Shown: one piece after another, positions 57,764 to 64,000 of the stretch | Layout of the letters: every line of letters starts with the position of its first letter | Numbering within the stretch: position 1 is the first letter of the stretch | Assembly: GCA_018907035.1 (NCBI GenBank) | Contig: JACCIC010000064.1 | Coordinates: forward strand, 1,472,501-1,536,500 | Direction of reading: 5' to 3' | Origin: Sycobia sp. Sy_11 | Taxonomy: Eukaryota > Arthropoda > Insecta > Hymenoptera > Epichrysomallidae | Length of the DNA: 64,000 nt | Translations under genes and position numbers: made by a program | Notes under the pieces: model-generated | Told to the model about the DNA's origin: nothing | Database searches by the model: none | Seen by the model: the letters and a program-made list of their open reading frames with translations, nothing else

Positions 57764-57860
57764 GAATTCTCATTCGCATCACTTAACCTTCGTTTACATA
57801 AATTTTCATTTGCCTCACTAACCTACGTTTACATAAAATTTCATTCGCATCACTCCACTT
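57764..57860. repeat. 37-bp tandem repeat, 2.5 copies
   Basis: TTCATTCGCATCAC / CGTTTACATAAA words recur at a spacing of about 37-38 bases. Confidence 0.6.
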
Positions 57861-57879
57861 GTCACATCACTCATTCCCT

Positions 57880-58640
57880 TTTCTTCCATCACCTATTATT
57901 TCTATTATATTCTATATACTATTATCTTATTTTATTTCTATTCTCTCTATATCTTCTATTATTTCTTATTATCTATCTTATTTCTATTATCTCTGATTAT
58001 TTTCTATTATTTATTCTTCTTTCTTATTCAACTTCACTTTCACTTTGTCCTGTTTATCTATTAAATTTATCCTTATCTTATCATCATTCGTTATTATCAG
58101 TATCACCTTATATTTATAATTATTCTTTATTCTTGTCCCTTTTTTTCATTCATGATTTTACTTAAATTTATTAGTAAATTCTATTGTCTTCTATGGTATC
58201 TCTTATTAATTTCTATTATTCTATATTATCTATACACTATCATCTTCTTGATATTGCGTTTGCTCATTTCTACTTTTTCCCATTTAATCGTCTTTGTCAT
58301 CATTACTATCTGTTTCATTTTTTTCTTCTTCAGATATATCACGGTTAGAATTATTATTATATATTTTTTTCTTTCCTCAATTTAATATCTAATAATTTAA
58401 TTTCAGGGTCAGTAGATTCTTTCCCTTATCAATACTTGTTTGTGCTTTATGATTTACCTTGTTCCATTTCTCTTCTCATCATTCCTTGGTATCTCTACCT
58501 TCCCTTTCTCAAATTATCATCACTACTCGATACTTTTGAAATGAACCATTATCATCACTACTCACATGTTGTTCCATCCTTTCCTTTTGTTATTAATCGT
58601 TCTCTTTTTTATCTATTATTTCCTTTCGTTCTTCTTTGCA
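57880..58640. repeat. T-rich low-complexity DNA
   Basis: Built from TTATTTCTATTATC-like words. The ORFs at 58152-58385 and 58436-58669 are hydrophobic only because of this bias. Confidence 0.6.
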
Positions 58641-58667
58641 TATCAGCACTCGTTTGTGCCGTGATGT

Positions 58668-58860
58668 AGGTTATGGCTCCTCGCCGTTCCACCAGCCGAC
58701 GGTTATGCGCCGTCGTGGTGCGGGGAGGTAAGGGAAGGGACCGTGTCGAGCACAAAGGGCGACGACGCGCGCGAGCGCCTTAAGGTTTTCTTGTCCGTGA
58801 GATGGCGCGCGTGTCGTCGTTTTCTGGACAAGTCGGCGCGGGCATCTTGTGACTCTTGTC
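58668..58860 (-). repeat. GC-rich dispersed repeat, copy B
   Basis: Reverse complement begins ACTTGTCCAGAAAACGACG and includes CCCTTACCTCCCCGCACCACG. It is a diverged copy of 11497-11715, in opposite orientation. Confidence 0.6.
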
Positions 58861-59072
58861 AGAATATATATATACACAAGTATTCAAGACAATGTCTTCA
58901 CCACGATGGTTAGAACATAACTGGTCAAATTTACGAAATGTGAAAAACCTAAAGAATACAATACTTGGACATTTTAAAATGCACGAATTATTTCTGTTGG
59001 TTTTTAATATAATTACAAGGACCATTTCCCAAATTTGATATCGACAAGAGGGTATGCCAAATGTTATGTCTA

Positions 59073-59132
59073 TGCTTCATCAGGTAGCTCAGTAATAAAG
59101 CTACCCTTTGCATGGTCAAATCCCATTGTTAA
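59073..59132 (+). repeat. tRNA-derived SINE fragment
   Basis: TCAGGTAGCTCAGTAATAAA (box A TAGCTCAGT) and TGGTCAAATCCCA (box B GGTCAAATCCC) are spaced as in a tRNA. The body is otherwise degenerate; it is not a functional tRNA gene. Confidence 0.55.
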
Positions 59133-59714
59133 TGATTTATTCATTCTTAATGGATTATTTTTATAAGCTAAATTTTCTATACATTTAAGTATATTCTATA
59201 TATTTTTTTCAATACATTTAAGAGTGTGTATATATAATGCATACACATAGAAATAAAAATAAATTTAACATAACATTTTAAGAATTTTCTAATATAACGT
59301 AACAATTTTTTTCAAAATATGTTTCTATAAAGCTAGACTATAATATATTAGTTTTTCAAAGAAATTGAATAATTAATTTTTTCAGCATAGGAAGAAAACC
59401 TCTAATTCACTTAGCTTTTTTTATATTTACAATATGTAAATATCAAAATGGTAATCGATTATAACTTTCATTTGCAGTAGTAGAAGCTGGTAGAAGTTAC
59501 TGTCATTTTAATTAATATAGCTCATTCATATACCTGTAAAACAATACAAAAGAAAGCAGGTTAGCAATCAATTATTGGAATCATAAGGGCTCTTTAAAAA
59601 TAAAATTTTTTTTGTACCTCTAAATGGAATAATATGGGATATTGATTCATATTTTGGAACTGTAGATGACATGATAGTGAAATTTAGAAATAGTAGTACT
59701 AGAATACTAAATTA
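59133..59714. other. AT-rich DNA, no gene seen
   Basis: Nothing recognised. Confidence 0.4.
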
Positions 59715-59760
59715 ACAAATATTTTTATCAGCCTTACAACTTTATAAAATAATATAATTG
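59715..59760 (-). repeat. PLE-type terminal motif
   Basis: AACAAATATTTTTATCAGCC then TTACAACTTTATA matches the ends at 7826-7860, including a following ATAATGACAGTTA-like stretch. Confidence 0.45.
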
Positions 59761-60129
59761 TAATGACAGTTAACTGCCCTTGCTTATAATTGCCACTATA
59801 GAATTTCCAATAAAAATTAATACGAAAAATAAAAATAAAAATAATCAATATATTAAATTAGTAAAGAACAGTTAGTTATTTCCCACCACATAAATCTACT
59901 ATATCTTCTTGATTATTCTTTCGACATTTCATTTCATGAGGGACTAAACTGTAGTATTTAAAATAATAGTTTTCAGTAATTAAAGTTATAGTAAAATATA
60001 ATAAATTATATATTCATGTACAAGCTTTAATATAATATTTTGGAATAAGTTTCTAGTGTTCAGGATATTAGTCATTGGCTCACCTGTTAAAGACAAAACT
60101 TTTCTATTTATAATTAAAAAAATTTTTCC

Positions 60130-60267
60130 CACATACATAAAGGGCGATCGCTGGATACTCGTGATGGAGTTATCTTTTGGATCGCCATGTCTAGGCTGTT
60201 CTGGACGAGGATTCACTTTACGAAAATGGCTTCTTTGAACGATTTGTCCGCTTGTTCTAGGGTACAC
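60130..60267 (-). other. Possible host exon of unknown gene
   Basis: The minus strand reads SGQIVQRSHFRKVNPRPEQP, RHGDPKDNSITSIQRSPFM and then meets a good splice donor, GTATGT, at about 60138. Upstream on the same strand is CCCTAG, a possible acceptor. The residue composition is that of a real protein, unlike the surrounding bias. I do not recognise a family. It may be chance. Confidence 0.25.
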
Positions 60268-60529
60268 ACGCAGAAGCTTTAAGTGTACACACTGTAAAGC
60301 GCACGCAATATTTTCGTAACCTTTTGTCTGCTGAACATTCGATGTGATTCAAGAATGGAATTATACGACAGCCGATCAAATAAAACAACGAATTTAACGT
60401 CTGAAAGAATAAAGCACGAGAATTCGAGCTCGGTTTGCGAACGACAGAGACCAACTATTTTCTACACGATTTTGATCTAGCCAATTGTGTATATAATATT
60501 GTATTTTCTATGTGTCTGTAGGTGTGTGT

Positions 60530-60530
<1 letters not shown>

Positions 60531-60561
<31 letters not shown>
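60531..60561 (-). repeat. Poly(A) tail of the LINE (poly-T on plus strand)
   Basis: 31 T in a row at the 3' border of the minus-strand LINE. A long unmutated tail suggests a recent insertion. Confidence 0.8.
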
Positions 60562-60563
<2 letters not shown>

Positions 60564-60746
60564 TAGGCGTAGGCAGAGCAAGCTCTGCACTAGTGGCCTC
60601 TCGAAACCAGCATCCCGCCGGAACTATCCGGGAATATTACTTCGGCGGGGCTGTTAATTAGCCTATACGACTCCTCTTCTTATGACACTATCCTACGTCC
60701 CCCATCCACACAGGTGATCAGGGGTTCGGTGTTCGTCCTCTGTATC

Positions 60747-63742
60747 TTAAAATAGGATCAGTTGGCCTGGTTCATCCTGGCCCATTCGCCTAGTTCTATC
60801 GGCATATCTAAGTTTGGTCATCACCTCTTTTGCGAAACTGGCTACTGCCTTCCAGTTTTCAGAAGATTCCAGCATTATTGATAGGATGCTCTCTGGTCTT
60901 ATTGGCTTATTGATGATGTTCATCAAGAGCTCACGTTGTGTTCTAAAACGAGGGCAGCTCACCAATATATGCTCAGCATCCTCGACCAAAGTCGGACAGA
61001 TGGGGCAGAGATCATTATTATCCAGGTGACAGCGGTGGAAATAGGACCTAAAACAACCATGTCCAGTCAACAACTGAGTTAGGTGGAAATCTAATTCCCC
61101 GTGTTTCCTGTTGATCCATCTGTGTATGTCTGGGAGGATACGATAAGTCCATCGGCCTTTGCTAGAATCGGTCCATCGTTTTTGCCATATTTCTATAGAA
61201 TGATGACGTTCCACATTTTTAGCACCTTGTAGGGAATCCACTGCGGCCTTACATATGTTATGCAGCCTAGCCAGTTCATCTGCAGCTAAATCGAAAGGAA
61301 GAATTCCGGCAAGTACCTCAGCTGCGTCGGTGGATACCGTCCTGTAACCACTAATAATACGTATACAGGAGCGACGACGGGTCGCAATGGCCAACTCACA
61401 ATACGATTTAATTCCGCATGCATGATGCCAGATTGGTGCTGCATACATGCTGACAGAATTAACAACATAAGCTAATAGTTTCCTCTGGGGTGGACGTGGG
61501 CCACCAATGTTAGGCATGAGCCGACACAAGGCAGCTGAAACTCGTTGCGCTTTTTCGCCAGATATCTTTAGATGTTCTTTGAAATTTAACCTGGCATCAA
61601 GCTGGACACCCAAGTATCGTAAAGATGGCGCAGAACTAATGCGGCAGCTACCAACTTTAAGAGTAATACCTTCTTACGACTGCTGACAAGAACTACTTCT
61701 GTCTTGTGCTCCGCTAATTGTAGACCAGCCGTCTTAATCCATCTACTGATGTTGCTGATTGCCTCATTGGCATTTTTAGTAAGTTCATCAAGGGTCTTAG
61801 CCGTCACTACTAGAGCGATATCGTCGGCGTACCCTACTGTTATTGAACCAGGCGGTTGTGGAATCCTCAACACGCCATCATACATAATATTCCACAATAT
61901 AGGTCCCATAACTGAGCCCTGGGGGACTCCCGCAGTAACCTTATGCGATACAGTACCTTCATCCGTTCGGTATAATATTATCCGATTCTCAAAGTAGCTG
62001 GCCACGACATTCTGTAAATAACCAGGTACTCCGAACTCTTTAAGAGAACTCATAATAGAAGACCAGCGCGCTGAATTAAAGGCATTCTTGACATCTAGAG
62101 GGACAATGGCACAATACTGTTTAGTGCCACCTTTCCATCTCTTACCACTGATTGCATTTCTTGCGGTACACACTACCAGTTTAATGGCATCGACTGTTGA
62201 TTTTGATTTCCGAAATCCAAATTGGCGTGAGGATAAGCCGTGCAATCCTTCAGTGAATGCTTCGAGTCGGCTACATATTATTTTTTCAAATATTTTACCT
62301 ACCGTGTCGAGCATACACAATGGCCTGTATGATGAAGGATCATCAAGTGGCTTATTGCCCTTAGGTAACAGGACTAACCTTTGAGTTTTCCAGCAATCAG
62401 GAAAAATACCCTCAAGAAGACAAGCATTATATACTTTTAGAAATATAGCTGGATTCTTCTGTATCGCCAACTTAACTGCCGCATTAGGGATACCATCAGG
62501 GCCAGGGGCAGCATTGTCTCTAGTCTTAGCGTAAGCATTATGTAGCTCCATTTCTGTTATAGGAGGTATATCGTCCGAGTGTTGCGTGCGCAGTACAGTC
62601 CCATGAATGTCATTGGGAAAGAGAGCGGAAACAATCTTATCAATCAATACCGTGCTAGTGGGTTGTATTGGTGCCCTACTCAATCGTGCCATGACTGTTT
62701 TGTATGGTCGTCCCCATAAGTCATTGTTGGCCTCTGCACACAGTTCAAGCCAGCATCGACGCTTGCTTGCCTTAATGGCCTTGACAAGCACTCTCTGTGC
62801 TTCTTTAAATAAACTATTAAACGTATCACGATGGGTGCGGGCTCTCTGGGCAAGTCTACGTGCGCGATGACATTGTTTGCGCAATTCTGCAATTTCATTT
62901 GTCCACCAGTAGACAGATTGACGATGTTTAAATCCGCTTTTAGTCCTAGTCATCGATGCATCACATGCTTCAGAGATATGCTTCATGAGTGCATTTGCCA
63001 GATGACCTGGTGCACCATATTCTAAACGCTCTTCTGATATTATAGTGGCGAACACTTCACAGTCTAGCGATCTGATGTTCCATTTCCGTGTGGGCATCCA
63101 CTCATTGCACTTGTTCTTTACTTTCTTCTCTGCAATCTCATACAAGATCGCCCTGTGATCACTGTAGGTGTAAAGGTCGCTTACTCTCCAATTAAGGATC
63201 CGCTGAATCAAGTCATCACTGGCGAATGTTACATCAATGACTGATTGTTTATCACCCCTAATGAAAGTGGATTCAGATCCCTTATTAACCACGTGGAGTT
63301 GAAGAGAATTAAGGCCATCAAGCAGCATACTACCTCTGTTATTTGTTGAAGCGCTTCCCCAGGCTGTGGACCACGCGTTAAAATCGCCACCGATTAATAA
63401 TGGTTTCTTGTCCATGGCTTCATCAACTAATTTAGCTACAAGGATTTCAAACTGCTTGTCCGTCAAGCTTGGAGGAGCATATACACTAAAGACGTATATT
63501 TCTTGTATTTTAGCCCAGGATATCAATTCGCTCCGATGACTCGACTGCTTTAGTACCTGCCTATTTTGACCAATCCAGAGGGCAGCTCTATTGCTTGTGT
63601 CACTTATCCAGCGCTGTGGTCTGACCCTGTCACAATATGGTTCGGAGATTACAGCAATGTCTATTCTTAGCTCCTTTATTGTCTGTTTCAGCAGGTCATG
63701 AGCTGCTACGCAATGGTTGGTATTCAGTTGGAGTATTTTCAT
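60747..63742 (-). pseudogene. R1-clade LINE ORF2 with one frameshift
   Basis: Starts at Met 63742 (MKILQLNTNHCVAAHDLL). The endonuclease, about residues 1-225, has ISEPY, LLIGGDFNAWSTAWGS, NNRG, STFIRGDKQSVIDVTFAS and YSDHRAI, all with the usual catalytic residues. The reverse transcriptase, about 420-700, has AAPGPDGIPN, SSYRPLCMLDTVGKIFEKII, SSRQFGFRKSKSTVDAI, VPLDVKNAFNSARW, AGVPQGSVMGPILW and GYADDIALV; YADD is intact. At about 61670 a one-base loss shifts the frame; the protein resumes as LRYLGVQLDARLNF and runs 288 codons to 60747, with CPICPTLVEDAEHILVSCPR as a Cys/His tail. The ORF would copy its RNA at a nicked target. It overlaps ORF1 by ATGA. Confidence 0.9.
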
Positions 63743-64000
63743 GTTTTATGTCTGTTTAAAAATTCCACGGTAATCGGGCACTTATAGCTGTATGCTGGAT
63801 GGTTAATCTCCTTTTTTCCTTCACATTTACAGAGTAAACAATAGGGCCCGTTTACACACAGCTTGGATAGATGGTCTTTTCCACCGCAGTGCCTGCAAAG
63901 TTTAGTTCTGTCAGGGCCCGAGCACACGGACGCTAAATGGCCAATCTGCCAACACCTGACGCAGCGCTTTATTTCTGTTTTTTTTCGAACTCTGCAGCTG
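63739..64000 (-). CDS. R1-clade LINE ORF1, C-terminal part
   Basis: The frame is open from the window edge to the stop at 63741-63739. It shows three zinc knuckles: CVRCWQIGHLASVC, CRHCGGKDHLSKLC and CLLCKCEGKKEINH..C. ORF1 proteins of this clade bind the element RNA in the cytoplasm and bring ORF2 along. The stop codon overlaps the start of ORF2 as ATGA, which allows termination-reinitiation. The N-terminus lies outside the window. Confidence 0.85.
   Translation of the reverse strand, partial: SCRVRKKTEIKRCVRCWQIGHLASVCSGPDRTKLCRHCGGKDHLSKLCVNGPYCLLCKCEGKKEINHPAYSYKCPITVEFLNRHKT

Larger units (their letters stand above)
60562..64000 (-). mobile_element. Nearly complete R1-clade LINE
   Basis: Minus-strand order is ORF1 end (zinc knuckles), ORF2 (endonuclease, reverse transcriptase, Cys-rich tail), a 185-bp 3' UTR and a poly(A) tail. 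It runs off the right edge within ORF1. Clade is judged from the QLNTNHC..AHDLL start, the LLPKGNKPLDDPSSYRPLCM block and the three knuckles. Only one frameshift is seen in 3 kb. Confidence 0.9.

Noticed and set aside
59073..59132. tRNA gene
   Set aside because: Boxes A and B are present, but the stems do not pair well; it fits a tRNA-derived SINE.

Overview
This is a eukaryotic, intron-containing, A+T-rich window from an insect nuclear genome, most likely a hymenopteran such as an ant. That guess rests on the mix of mariner transposons, an R1-clade LINE, Ty3/Gypsy elements, a Penelope-like element (PLE) and many long (TA)n tracts; no single marker fixes the species. Nearly all of the window is transposable-element material in various states of decay. 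Only one host gene is recognised with confidence: the 5' part of the gene for transcription elongation factor TFIIS, three exons at 52695-53439 on the + strand.

Layout, left to right. 1-1371: fragment of an R1-like LINE (minus strand) and a mariner end. 5200-7745: a PLE with inverted 3' ends, a GIY-YIG endonuclease piece on one strand, a broken reverse transcriptase on the other, and a decayed hammerhead ribozyme. 8165-10735: two divergent arrays of a 60-bp satellite around about 1.9 kb holding an unrecognised broken ORF. 13369-14826: a solo LTR with a 4-bp target duplication. 16785-23471: a degraded Ty3/Gypsy element (minus strand). 26266-27545: a mariner with both terminal repeats, and a second mariner fragment near 28.1 kb. 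32971-33670: a third, head-to-head array of the same 60-bp satellite. 34805-35960: a foldback element. 36391-36894: a candidate LTR with a primer-binding site. 38200-39226: a third mariner type. 40925-41561: an internally deleted mariner. 42510-44770: a LINE with RNase H. 45035-46055 and 51527-52403: two inverted copies of a roughly 1-kb repeat enclosing a Gypsy fragment (47895-50670) and another PLE 3' end. 52695-53439: TFIIS exons 1-3. 53.4-60.5 kb: the probable start of a very long TFIIS intron with SINEs and low-complexity DNA. 60562-64000: a nearly complete R1-clade LINE running off the right edge.

The elements are layered rather than co-operating: TA-target transposons sit in TA microsatellites, PLE ends recur at several sites, and repeats flank one another in inverted order. 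The most unusual signals are the 60-bp satellite (exactly 20 codons, divergent arrays at two loci), the hammerhead remnants in PLE ends, and the repeat-built 5' flank of TFIIS. All calls come from reading the sequence by eye; no alignment or database search was run.
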